The notes under the pieces were generated by a model. It ran no database searches, was not told where the DNA came from, and was given only the letters and a program-made list of their open reading frames with translations. Below, piece after piece: positions 28,289-36,171 of a stretch of DNA of 64,000 nt. The translations under genes were made by a program, and so were the position numbers. Source of the DNA: Lysobacterales bacterium (GTDB lineage Bacteria; Pseudomonadota; Gammaproteobacteria; Xanthomonadales; SZUA-5); the NCBI GenBank assembly GCA_019187485.1, contig JABAQR010000004.1, forward strand, positions 1-64,000, read 5' to 3'. Each line of letters starts with the position of its first letter. Position 1 is the stretch's first letter.

Positions 28289-29629
28289 TCAGGGTGTCTT
28301 GTTGCGGTGGGTGGCGTGCGCGACGAACTCGCGGCGCGGGAAATTCATGAGCGCCAGGCCGGAGGGCAGCGTGGCGGTCTCGGCGGGGTTGGTGACCGTG
28401 GTGTTCATGAAGCGGAAGCTGCGGCCGATGTCGTCCAGGGCGCCGACTTCGCTGCCTGGGTTGACCAGCAGGTGGGCCTCGATGCGGCGCACCGATCGCC
28501 ACAGACAGCCGGGCTCCATCGCGTTCACGTTGGCCGGATTGGGGGCCACACCTTGCGGCTTCGGTGGGCAGGCGATCGCGCCGGCCATCTGATTGTCCAC
28601 CTGTTCCGCCGTAAGGAAACGCATGTTGCCGAGGCTGTCGCGGACGCCGTAACGCAGCGTCAGTTGATCGACGCCGCGCACCAGTTCCTGCTCGACGCCG
28701 TTCTCGCGCCGGATCAACGTCGGGATCAGCGCGCCGGCGCCGGAGTTGTCGCGCGCGTCGGGATCGTCGTTGGCGCGGAACGCCAGGTAGTAGGTCACGG
28801 TCACGAAGTCGGTCGCGAAATTGAAGATGCGCACGTCGCGTTCCGGGCGCGCGCTGCAGCGCGGTTCGCGTGCGTCGGGATTCGCCAGCAGAGTGCCGAC
28901 GTTGAGGGTGTTGCCGCTGGCCGATGCGATCGGCAGGATCGCGGGACTGCCGCAGATGCCGAGCATGGCCAGCCCGTTGGCGGACGGGAAATTGACGGGA
29001 TCGTCGCCGGTTTGCGGATTCAGCGTGATCGAGATGCCGCTCGCGCAATCGACATCGGTACGCGTCATCGGCCAGCCGCTGCCGCGCAGATAGCGGATGG
29101 TCACGATGTCGCTGTTGGGGACACGGTTGCCGTCCGCCAGACCGGCCGCCGGAAACATCGATGGGCTGCGCAGCGCCGGCGCGCAACTGGTCCCGGTGGT
29201 GCACGTGTAGCCCTGCAGGAAAAAGCGTGGGCTGAGCCCGTAGGAGGTGGTGGCATTGGAGTTGGACGGCACGCCGAGCGCGTCGACGCTGCGCATGCCG
29301 CCCGAATCGGGCAGGTTCAGATTCTCCGCATACACCCAGGGGGTGAGATCCGACCACATCGGGGCCACCGCACCTTCGAGGCGATTGCCGGAGGTGGTGC
29401 TGCAATACAGAGCGCTGGCCATGCGCAGATCGTCCTCGATGCGCATCGCCGCATATCGGCCGTTTTCCTGCAGGCGGGCGAGACCTTCCTGCAACTGGTT
29501 GGTGCGACTGGTGCCGCCGAACAGACTGACGATGCCGATGGTCGCGATCAGGCCGATGGCCATCGCGATCATCAGTTCTACCAGGGTGAAACCTCGCTGC
29601 GGACTGCGCAAATGCATTTCGATACTCAT
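28289..29629 (-). CDS. pilW: Minor pilin PilW
   Basis: Minor pilin of the initiation complex that recruits PilY1. 446 aa, within the broad range of the family. Prepilin motif QRGFTLVELMIAMAIGLIATIGIVSLF at about residues 11-37. Later RYAAMRIEDDLRMA and the C-terminal NTTVTNPAE and FVAHATHRNKTP segments fit PilW. Start at ATG 29629; a GTG at 29644 overlapping the pilV stop (GTGA) would add five residues. Confidence 0.91.
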   Translation of the reverse strand: MSIEMHLRSPQRGFTLVELMIAMAIGLIATIGIVSLFGGTSRTNQLQEGLARLQENGRYAAMRIEDDLRMASALYCSTTSGNRLEGAVAPMWSDLTPWVYAENLNLPDSGGMRSVDALGVPSNSNATTSYGLSPRFFLQGYTCTTGTSCAPALRSPSMFPAAGLADGNRVPNSDIVTIRYLRGSGWPMTRTDVDCASGISITLNPQTGDDPVNFPSANGLAMLGICGSPAILPIASASGNTLNVGTLLANPDAREPRCSARPERDVRIFNFATDFVTVTYYLAFRANDDPDARDNSGAGALIPTLIRRENGVEQELVRGVDQLTLRYGVRDSLGNMRFLTAEQVDNQMAGAIACPPKPQGVAPNPANVNAMEPGCLWRSVRRIEAHLLVNPGSEVGALDDIGRSFRFMNTTVTNPAETATLPSGLALMNFPRREFVAHATHRNKTP

Positions 29630-29640
29630 CGGTGCGTGGC

Positions 29641-30174
29641 TCACGGCTGGAACACCCAGGCGAACATCTGCCGATTGGCGGTGGCGGCGGCCGGTGTGGC
29701 CGACAGCGTGCCGCGCGTCAGCGTCGACTCGTCCCACTCGATGGTGAGGGTGCATAGTCCATTGAAGGGAGAGGCCCCGGCCTGTGCGGCGTTGCCCAGC
29801 ACCGCGCCGTTGCAAGCTACCCGGGCGGTCGGGTTGGGCAGGAAAGCAACCATCTGCTGGCTCCACAGGGCCTGATCGCGCAGCACCATCTGCGCGGGCG
29901 AGCAGGTCGCGCCGGAGGTGCAAGGGTCGCTGGCGGCGGCCGTGCTCGCGTTGTAGGTGCCGACATAACTGGTGACCAGGGCACGGTTCACCATGATGCG
30001 ATCCGCCATCGATTGCGCCAGGAACGAGGCCTGGGTGCGCAGGTAGGCGCTCTGGTTGGTCTTCACCGAGAGCACCATCAAGCCGGCCATCCCCATCAGC
30101 CCGACGCTGAAGATCAGCAGGGCGACCATGACCTCGATCAGGGTGAAACCGCGTTGGCTGCGAGTTCTGTGCAT
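29641..30174 (-). CDS. pilV: Minor pilin PilV
   Basis: Minor pilin of the priming complex. 177 aa. MHRTRSQRGFTLIEVMVALLIFSVGLMGMAGL carries the cleavage Gly and Glu5; LLIFSVGLMGMAGLM is the usual PilV pattern. Two Cys pairs in the globular part (PCTSGATC, VACNG...GLC) may form disulfides. It lies eight bases after fimT and twelve to fifteen before pilW, so is co-transcribed. Confidence 0.91.
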   Translation of the reverse strand: MHRTRSQRGFTLIEVMVALLIFSVGLMGMAGLMVLSVKTNQSAYLRTQASFLAQSMADRIMVNRALVTSYVGTYNASTAAASDPCTSGATCSPAQMVLRDQALWSQQMVAFLPNPTARVACNGAVLGNAAQAGASPFNGLCTLTIEWDESTLTRGTLSATPAAATANRQMFAWVFQP

Positions 30175-30181
30175 GAGAGCC

Positions 30182-30727
30182 TCAGGAGCAGGCGCCGGCC
30201 GGCGCGCCGGTGGTGTCGCGTCGCGAACGCACGACGCCGGTGCCGGAGACGATGATCCGGCGCGATTGGGTGGCGTCGGCATCGCTGCTGGGTCGGCAGA
30301 TGCTGAAGTCGTAGCCGGTGGCGACGTCGAGCGCACCGACTCGATTGAACACCACACGATCGGCCGGTGCGCCGGCGCCGGTGGCAGCGCCGAGCACCGT
30401 GTAGTCGGTGGCGACCGCTCCGTGTGCGATCAGTTCCACGCCGCCGGCATCCTGCACGCTCCAGCCGTCGTTCCAGTCGCCGCCGGTGGCGACCACCGAG
30501 ACGTTGGCGCCGCGTTTGACCGCTTCGGCGCGCGCCAGATTCAGGGCGACCACGATGTCGTTGGTGGTGCTGTTGACATTGGCGCGGATCGAAAACTCGC
30601 GCATCGCCGGCGCCGCGAACGCGGCCAGGATGGAGAGGATGGCGATGGAGACGATGAGCTCCATCAGGGTGAAGCCGCGCTGCGCCTTCCTGCGGAGCCG
30701 CGCGACACGACTGGAGAACGGCAACAT
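30182..30727 (-). CDS. fimT: Pseudopilin FimT/GspH-type
   Basis: First gene of the minor pilin cluster. 181 aa. Prepilin motif QRGFTLMELIVSIAILSILAAFAAPAMREF at about residues 16-45; the block NDIVVALNLARAEAVKRGANVSV is the GspH/FimT signature. In some Xanthomonadales FimT binds DNA during natural transformation; the basic C-terminus here (SRRIIVSGTGVVRSRRD) is compatible with that, which would link it to comEC. The frame opens further upstream, but the ATG at 30727 gives the correct leader. Confidence 0.9.
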   Translation of the reverse strand: MLPFSSRVARLRRKAQRGFTLMELIVSIAILSILAAFAAPAMREFSIRANVNSTTNDIVVALNLARAEAVKRGANVSVVATGGDWNDGWSVQDAGGVELIAHGAVATDYTVLGAATGAGAPADRVVFNRVGALDVATGYDFSICRPSSDADATQSRRIIVSGTGVVRSRRDTTGAPAGACS

Positions 30728-30852
30728 GGGTGCTGGAAGTCCATTGCGGGTGCCGGCCGCAAACTTAGCGAGCGTGCTGGTGGGCCGCAAGCCGGACCGG
30801 GCGTGAGGTAACAACGGGCGGACGAGCGGCACCGTCGGGAAGCCTGGCGGTC

Positions 30853-31566
30853 TCAGTTGCCGGGAGCGAACGCCTCCCAGGTACGGCCGACCAGCACTTC
30901 TGCCGGCCCGAAACCCTGTTTGTAGCGCATTTTCGGGTGCTCGGCGATCCAGTAACCGAGGTACAGATGGCGCAGGCCGAGTTCGCGGCAGTGTGCAAGC
31001 TGGCGCAGGATCGCCTCGGTCCCGAGCGAACGCGACCGATGCTCCGGTGCGTAATAGGTGTACACCGCGGAGGCCGCATCGGCGACGAAATCGGTGACCG
31101 CCACGCACACGAGTTCTCGATCCAGGCGCAGCTCCAGGCAGTCCGTCCGGGCCCAGTTGCTGACCAGGAAGCGCAGTTGGTCGTCGAGGCTGGCACCGTC
31201 CATGCCACCGGCCGGATGGCGTGTCGCGAGATAGCGCAGATACAGCGGATGGCTCGCAGCGAGCGCGCGCGTGTCGACCCAGCGGCATTCAAGGTCGCGG
31301 TTGCGCGTTTGCACCCGCCGTTGCGCCCGGTTCGGTCGGAAGCGGGCGACCGGAATGCGATATGGCACGCAGGCCTGGCAGGCGCCGCAGTCGGGCCGGT
31401 ACACGATGTCGCCGGCGCGTCGATAACCCTGCGCGAGCGCGCTGGCATAGGCCTCGGCGAGCCGCGGAGATTCCGGGTCGAGCACCAGGTTCTGCGACTG
31501 GCGATCGCCGAAGTAGCCACAGGAATGCGTCACGGTGCGATACAGCCGGATTCCTTCGCCACTCAT
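30853..31566 (-). CDS. bpt: Aspartate/glutamate leucyltransferase (Bpt)
   Basis: Transfers leucine from Leu-tRNA to N-terminal Asp or Glu of proteins, marking them for ClpSA (bacterial N-degron pathway). 237 aa. The N-terminal Cys region HSCGYF...RPDCGACQACVPYRIPVARF and the C-terminal GNAT-like part (YYAPEHRSRSLGTEAILRQL, YLGYWIAEHPKMRYKQGFGPAEVL) match the ATE family, bacterial branch. It lies ten bases after tesB on the same strand. Confidence 0.94.
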   Translation of the reverse strand: MSGEGIRLYRTVTHSCGYFGDRQSQNLVLDPESPRLAEAYASALAQGYRRAGDIVYRPDCGACQACVPYRIPVARFRPNRAQRRVQTRNRDLECRWVDTRALAASHPLYLRYLATRHPAGGMDGASLDDQLRFLVSNWARTDCLELRLDRELVCVAVTDFVADAASAVYTYYAPEHRSRSLGTEAILRQLAHCRELGLRHLYLGYWIAEHPKMRYKQGFGPAEVLVGRTWEAFAPGN

Positions 31567-31576
31567 CGGGCGCGCC

Positions 31577-32446
31577 TCAGGCCGGCACGGCCAGCAGTCG
31601 CATCAGACCTTCCTGCGCGGTCGACGCCACCAACCGTCCTTGCAGGTCGTAGATCTGACCGCGCGAAAGTCCGCGCGCACCCTGGGCGCTCGGGCTGTCG
31701 CAGGAGTACAGCAGCCACTGGTCGGCACGGAATGGCCGATGGAACCACATTGCATGATCGAGACTGGCCATCTGCACATTGCCCAGGAGGTAGCTGATTC
31801 CGTGCGGCAGCGTGGCGGTGCCGATCAGGTGGAAATCCGAGGCGTAGGCGAGCAGCGCCCGATGCAGCGGTTCATCGTCGGACACGCGGTCGACCAGGCG
31901 GAACCAGACGTGCTGGAAGGGCGGTCGCCTGGGCGGGTTGATCTCGTCGCGCGGGTAGACGTGGCGGAACTCGAAAGGGCCGCGGTTGGTGACCCAGCGT
32001 TGCAGCTTCGGCGGGATCTTCGCCAGTCGCTCCGGCGCCAGCGGCTCCGGTTCCGACAGGTCCTCGGGTGGCGGCACGTCCGGCATCGACAACTGATGTG
32101 TCAGACCGTCCTCCGGCTCCTGGAAGGATGCGGCCATCGTGAAGATGGGCTGGCCGTGCTGGATCGCAACCACCCGGCGTGAGCTGAAGCTCTTGCCATC
32201 GCGGCTGCGGTCCACTTCGTAGACGATCGGCGCCTCGACATCGCCGGCGCGCAGGAAGTAGGCGTGCATCGAATGCACCGCCCGTCCCTCGACCGTGCGC
32301 TGGGCGGCTGCGAGCGCCTGCCCGAGCACCTGGCCGCCGAACACGAAACGGGTGCCGATGTCGCGGCTCTGGCCACGAAACAGGTTCTCCTCGATGCGTT
32401 CGAGCTGCAGCAGGTCGACCAGCTCGGCGACGATGGGTTTGCTCAT
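31577..32446 (-). CDS. tesB: Acyl-CoA thioesterase II
   Basis: Double hotdog thioesterase that hydrolyses medium- and long-chain acyl-CoA. 289 aa. FVFGGQVLGQALAAAQRTV and VHSMHAYFLRAGD are first-domain motifs; ASLDHAMWFHRPF holds the catalytic Asp, and AQGARGLSRGQIYDLQGRLVASTAQEGLMR holds the partner Thr and Gln region. Normal length. It precedes bpt in a two-gene unit. Confidence 0.95.
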   Translation of the reverse strand: MSKPIVAELVDLLQLERIEENLFRGQSRDIGTRFVFGGQVLGQALAAAQRTVEGRAVHSMHAYFLRAGDVEAPIVYEVDRSRDGKSFSSRRVVAIQHGQPIFTMAASFQEPEDGLTHQLSMPDVPPPEDLSEPEPLAPERLAKIPPKLQRWVTNRGPFEFRHVYPRDEINPPRRPPFQHVWFRLVDRVSDDEPLHRALLAYASDFHLIGTATLPHGISYLLGNVQMASLDHAMWFHRPFRADQWLLYSCDSPSAQGARGLSRGQIYDLQGRLVASTAQEGLMRLLAVPA

Positions 32447-32529
32447 GGCGCGATGGCTCGGACTTGGTGCGCCGCAGTATGTCGGAGCGTCACGCGTGGC
32501 GCGACCTCGGGCGCGGGCCGCCGCCCGAG

Positions 32530-33291
32530 CTATCGGCGCGGTTGGCGGCCGCGCACGCAGACTTCGGTCTCGCTGAGGATGCCGCGCAGGATCGCGATCT
32601 CGCGTTCATCCGGCAGTGCGCGCTGATACAGGCGGCGCAGCCGGCGCATGATCTTGACCGGCGAGCGCTCGCCGAGAAAACCGATCAGGTCGAGCACCTG
32701 CTGGAGGTGCTCGAAGTAGCGTTCCAGTTGCTCGTTCGGGGCCGGCAGGTGTGTTTCGGTCGGGGGTGGGGCATCGATGCGCGCCAGTGCTGCCTGGCGC
32801 AGTTCGTAACTCAGCACCTGGACCGCGCTCGCGAGATTCAGCGAGCTGTACTCGGGGTTGGCCGGGATCGTCACCAGATACTGGCAGTACTCCAGTTCCT
32901 CGTTCGTCAGGCCGGTGCGTTCGGTGCCGTAGAGGACCGCGACCGGGCCGGACTCGGCGGCCGCCAACGCCAGCCGCGCGAATTCGCGCGGGCCGAGCTC
33001 CGGCATGCGGATGCCGCGCCGGCGGTTGCTGCTGGCGAAGACCACACGCGCGTCCGCGAGCGCCTCGGCGAGATTGGCATGCACGCTGGCGCCCGCGAGC
33101 AGGTCCTCGGCACCGGAAGCGAGCGCGATCGCCTCGGGATCGGGAAAGCTGGCCGGTTGCACCAACCGCAGTCCACGCAGGCCCATGGTCTTCAGTGCGC
33201 GTGCGGCCGAACCGATGTTGCCCGGATGCGAGGTCTGCATCAGCACCGTGGCGATCGGCGCCAGCAGCGCCTGCGCGGTGCGCGCGCTCAT
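32530..33291 (-). CDS. trmJ: tRNA (cytidine/uridine-2'-O-)-methyltransferase TrmJ
   Basis: SpoU/SPOUT enzyme that 2'-O-methylates position 32 of tRNAs. 253 aa. Motif 1 TSHPGNIGSAARALKTMGL (about 20-38), motif 2 VAVLYGTERTGLTNEE, motif 3 IPANPEYSSLNLASAVQVLSYELR. A C-terminal helical dimerisation tail follows. Its ATG overlaps the kmo stop (ATGA), so it is translated from the kynurenine operon mRNA, although the functions appear unrelated. Confidence 0.93.
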   Translation of the reverse strand: MSARTAQALLAPIATVLMQTSHPGNIGSAARALKTMGLRGLRLVQPASFPDPEAIALASGAEDLLAGASVHANLAEALADARVVFASSNRRRGIRMPELGPREFARLALAAAESGPVAVLYGTERTGLTNEELEYCQYLVTIPANPEYSSLNLASAVQVLSYELRQAALARIDAPPPTETHLPAPNEQLERYFEHLQQVLDLIGFLGERSPVKIMRRLRRLYQRALPDEREIAILRGILSETEVCVRGRQPRR

Positions 33292-34652
33292 CCGTTGAGC
33301 GGCGGCAGTCGCGCGGCGACGCTGGCCGCGGCGGCATCGAGGTCGATCTCGTCCAGGCTGGACTTGCCCGCCGTCAGTTCCAGCAACAGTGCGCGTTGCC
33401 GCTCGCCGCGCTCGCGGGCATAGGCGTAGGGTAGGGAGGAGAACATCACCATGCTGTAGCGCGGCAGGAAATGGCCGGGCAACCTGCGCGCCAGTTCCAG
33501 TTCCAGCCGGCGGCGCAACTGGTAACCGGGATCGGCGACGGCGTCGCGCATCTCCACGTAGTTCTCCAGTGCCATTTCGGCGATTGCGTGGGCGTTCGGT
33601 CGACGCGCCTGTTCGAAGCGCGCGAACACCTGTTGCCAGTCGGTCCCGCCGGCCCTGCGTGCGGCCTCGATCAGGTCGAGCAGTTCCACGCAGTCCTCGA
33701 AGGCGCAGTTCATGCCCTGGCCGTGGAAAGGCACGATCGCGTGGGCGGCGTCGCCGATCAGCAGGGCGCGGTCCCCGCGATGCCAGCGCGGGCAGCGCAG
33801 CGTGCCGAGCACGCCGACCGGATGCGCCGCGTACTGCGCGTCGAAATCCGGGATCAGCGCCAGCACGTCTGGGAAATCGCGCGCGAACAGCGCGCGGCCT
33901 GCCGCTGGATCGGCGCAAGCACTGAAGCTGACCGCACCCGCGTGCGGCAGGAACAGGGTTGCGGTGAAGGTGGCGTCCGGGTTCGGCAGCGCGATCAGCA
34001 TGTGGCCGCCACGCGGCCAGATGTGCAGCGCGGTCGGATCCAGGGTGGGCGCACCATCACCGCGCGGCGGGATGTTCAGTTCCTTGTACCCGTGGTCGAG
34101 GAAGTCGGTGTGCTGGCCGAGCGGCGCTTCGGCTTCCATCGCTGCGCGCACCGCCGATCCCGCGCCGTCGGCGCCGATCAGGACCTCGAACTTAAGTTCG
34201 CGCACGCTGCCATCGTTCTCATCGACCAGGCGCGCCCGGCGCGCCTCGAAATCGACGCCGTCCAGGCGCGAGTTGAAGTGCAGCTCGGCACCGGCGTCGG
34301 CAGCCACGTCGATCAGGGTCTGGTTCAACTGGCCGCGATGCACCGACCAGATCACCTCGTCGGCGTCGATCCCGTAGGGTTGCATGTGCACCGCGCCACT
34401 GCGCTCGTGCACCGCACGGCCGCGCATCGGCAAAGCCTGGTGCAGCACCAGGTTGGTGGCGTGCGCGCGCCGCAGTCCTTCCCAGCCGCGCGCGGCGAGC
34501 GCAAGGTTGATCGAGCGGCCGGCGGCCACCGGCACGCGGCGCATGTCGGCCCGGCGTTCGTGCAGCGCGATGCGATAACCGGCCCGCGCCAGTTGCGCCG
34601 CCAGCAGCGAGCCGGCGAGGCCGGCGCCCGCGATCAGGATCGGCGGCATCAT
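33288..34652 (-). CDS. kmo: Kynurenine 3-monooxygenase
   Basis: FAD monooxygenase converting L-kynurenine to 3-hydroxykynurenine with NADPH and O2. 454 aa. FAD-binding IAGAGLAGSLLAAQLARAG (7-25), EVLIGADGAGSAVR, and LLIGDAAHAIVPFHGQGMNCAFEDC, the KMO-typical third motif. There are two consecutive ATGs (34652, 34649); the first overlaps the kynU stop. With KynU it yields 3-hydroxyanthranilate, used for NAD synthesis or aromatic pigments; the dioxygenases before and after are not in this window. Confidence 0.95.
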   Translation of the reverse strand: MMPPILIAGAGLAGSLLAAQLARAGYRIALHERRADMRRVPVAAGRSINLALAARGWEGLRRAHATNLVLHQALPMRGRAVHERSGAVHMQPYGIDADEVIWSVHRGQLNQTLIDVAADAGAELHFNSRLDGVDFEARRARLVDENDGSVRELKFEVLIGADGAGSAVRAAMEAEAPLGQHTDFLDHGYKELNIPPRGDGAPTLDPTALHIWPRGGHMLIALPNPDATFTATLFLPHAGAVSFSACADPAAGRALFARDFPDVLALIPDFDAQYAAHPVGVLGTLRCPRWHRGDRALLIGDAAHAIVPFHGQGMNCAFEDCVELLDLIEAARRAGGTDWQQVFARFEQARRPNAHAIAEMALENYVEMRDAVADPGYQLRRRLELELARRLPGHFLPRYSMVMFSSLPYAYARERGERQRALLLELTAGKSSLDEIDLDAAAASVAARLPPLNG

Positions 34653-35890
34653 TCGCTCCCGGTTTCGAAGTGGGCCAGCAGCGCGTCGCACAGGCGCCGG
34701 CAGTCCTCGACCTCGTTGTACAGCGGCACCGGCGCGGCGCGGATCACGTCCGGTTCGCGCCAGTCGCAGACGATGCCCTGGGCGGACAGTCGCTCGAAGG
34801 CGCGGCGCCCCGCCGCGCGACCGGCGCGCACGCGCAGCGACAACTGGCAACCACGCTGTTGCGGGTCGCCCGGCGTCAGGATCTCGAGGTGCGCGTGCAG
34901 CTCGGCCGCGATCGCGTCGGCGAGCCAGCCGGTCAGCGCCAGCGAGCGCGCGCGCAGCGCGGGCAGGCCGACGCGGTCGAACAGCGCCAGCGAGGCGCGC
35001 AGCGGCGCGAGCGAGAAGATCGAAGGATTCGAGAGCTGCCAGCCCTCTGCGCCCGGCGTCGGCTGGAACTCCGCACCCATCAGGAAGCGCGTGCCTTGCT
35101 GGTGTCCCCACCAGCCGGCGAATCGCGGCAGGTCGGCACGCGCATGGCGTTCGTGCACGAAGCAGCCGGCGATCGCCCCCGGCCCCGCGTTCAGGTACTT
35201 GTAGCTGCACCAGACCGCGAAATCGGCGTCGGCGGCGTGCAGGTCCACCGGCACATTGCCGAGTGCGTGCGCCAGGTCGAAGCCGACGGTGCAGCCGTGG
35301 CGGTGTGCGAGCGCGGCGATGCGGGCGAGCTCGAAGCGCTGGCCGGTGGCGTACTGCACCCCGGGCCACAGCACCAGTGCGATCTGCTCGCCCTGGCGCG
35401 CGAGCAGTTCGTCGATCTGCTCCTGCGCGATGCAGTGGGCGCCCGGCAGCGGCGCCAGCTCGATCAGGTCGACGGCCGGATCGCCGCCATGGAAACGGAT
35501 CTGCGAGACCACGGCGTGACGGTCGGACGGGAAGGCCCGCGCCTCGATCAGGATCTTCCGTCGAGCCGCGGACGGTCGATAGAAGCCGACCATCATCAGG
35601 TGCAGGTTGGCGGTCAGCGAGTTCATCGCAACCACTTCGGAGGGCTGCGCCCCGGCGAGCCGCGCCAGCCCTTCGCGCACCAGTTCGTGATAGGGCATCC
35701 ACGCGTCGGCGTCGGTGAAGTGCGCCTCCACCGCATGCGTGCGCCATTGCTCGATCACGCGTTCGAGCACCCCGGGCGTGGCCCGCGGCATCAGCCCGAG
35801 CGAGTTGCCGCAGAAGTAGGCGAGGTCGCGGCCGTCCCGTTGCGGGATCGCGAATTCGGCGCGCAGCGAGGGGATGGATGAAGTCGCCAT
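34649..35890 (-). CDS. kynU: Kynureninase
   Basis: PLP enzyme that cleaves kynurenine or 3-hydroxykynurenine to (3-hydroxy)anthranilate and alanine. 413 aa. YFCGNSLGLMPRA near the N-terminus, VMNSLTANLHLMM-type phosphate contacts (VVAMNSLTANLHLMMVGFY), and AVWCSYKYLNAGPGAIAGCFVHE with the PLP-binding Lys. First gene of kynU-kmo-trmJ, all overlapping by four bases. A palindrome 29 bases upstream of the ATG may be an operator. Confidence 0.96.
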   Translation of the reverse strand: MATSSIPSLRAEFAIPQRDGRDLAYFCGNSLGLMPRATPGVLERVIEQWRTHAVEAHFTDADAWMPYHELVREGLARLAGAQPSEVVAMNSLTANLHLMMVGFYRPSAARRKILIEARAFPSDRHAVVSQIRFHGGDPAVDLIELAPLPGAHCIAQEQIDELLARQGEQIALVLWPGVQYATGQRFELARIAALAHRHGCTVGFDLAHALGNVPVDLHAADADFAVWCSYKYLNAGPGAIAGCFVHERHARADLPRFAGWWGHQQGTRFLMGAEFQPTPGAEGWQLSNPSIFSLAPLRASLALFDRVGLPALRARSLALTGWLADAIAAELHAHLEILTPGDPQQRGCQLSLRVRAGRAAGRRAFERLSAQGIVCDWREPDVIRAAPVPLYNEVEDCRRLCDALLAHFETGSE

Positions 35891-35918
35891 GATGGTCGTT
35901 CGGGAAGCACTCTTGCTA

Positions 35919-35939
35919 CCTTCCCGATGTCCGGGAAGG
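35919..35939. promoter_or_regulatory. Palindrome upstream of kynU, possible operator
   Basis: CCTTCCC, seven-base spacer GATGTCC, GGGAAGG: a perfect 7-7-7 dyad 29 bases before the kynU ATG. Kynurenine genes in other proteobacteria are controlled by the Lrp-type regulator KynR, whose sites are dyads, but I see no regulator gene here. The rest of the 281-base gap up to 36171 holds no gene I can recognise. Confidence 0.35.
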
Positions 35940-36171
35940 CCGGGAGGGGCGGGCAGGAGACCTGCCCTGGCCACGGTCATGAGGGACGCGATTTTCATCC
36001 TTGTGGTCGGCGCGCGCGCCCCGACCGGCGACCACATCGCGGCACGACGGGCAGGGCTGCCGCCGGATGCTAACCCGGATGCCGCTCCGGGCGCGGCGCC
36101 CGCACCCCGGCTGCATCGTGGCGGCCCGCGCGTGCGATGCTTCGCATCCGGTTTCCGGACGGGTCTTGAGG

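Noticed and set aside
24296-29875. A 1859-codon open frame on the plus strand
   Set aside because: It lies antisense to pilY1, pilX and pilW, which have clear domains. Long antisense frames are expected in high-GC DNA with strong third-position bias.
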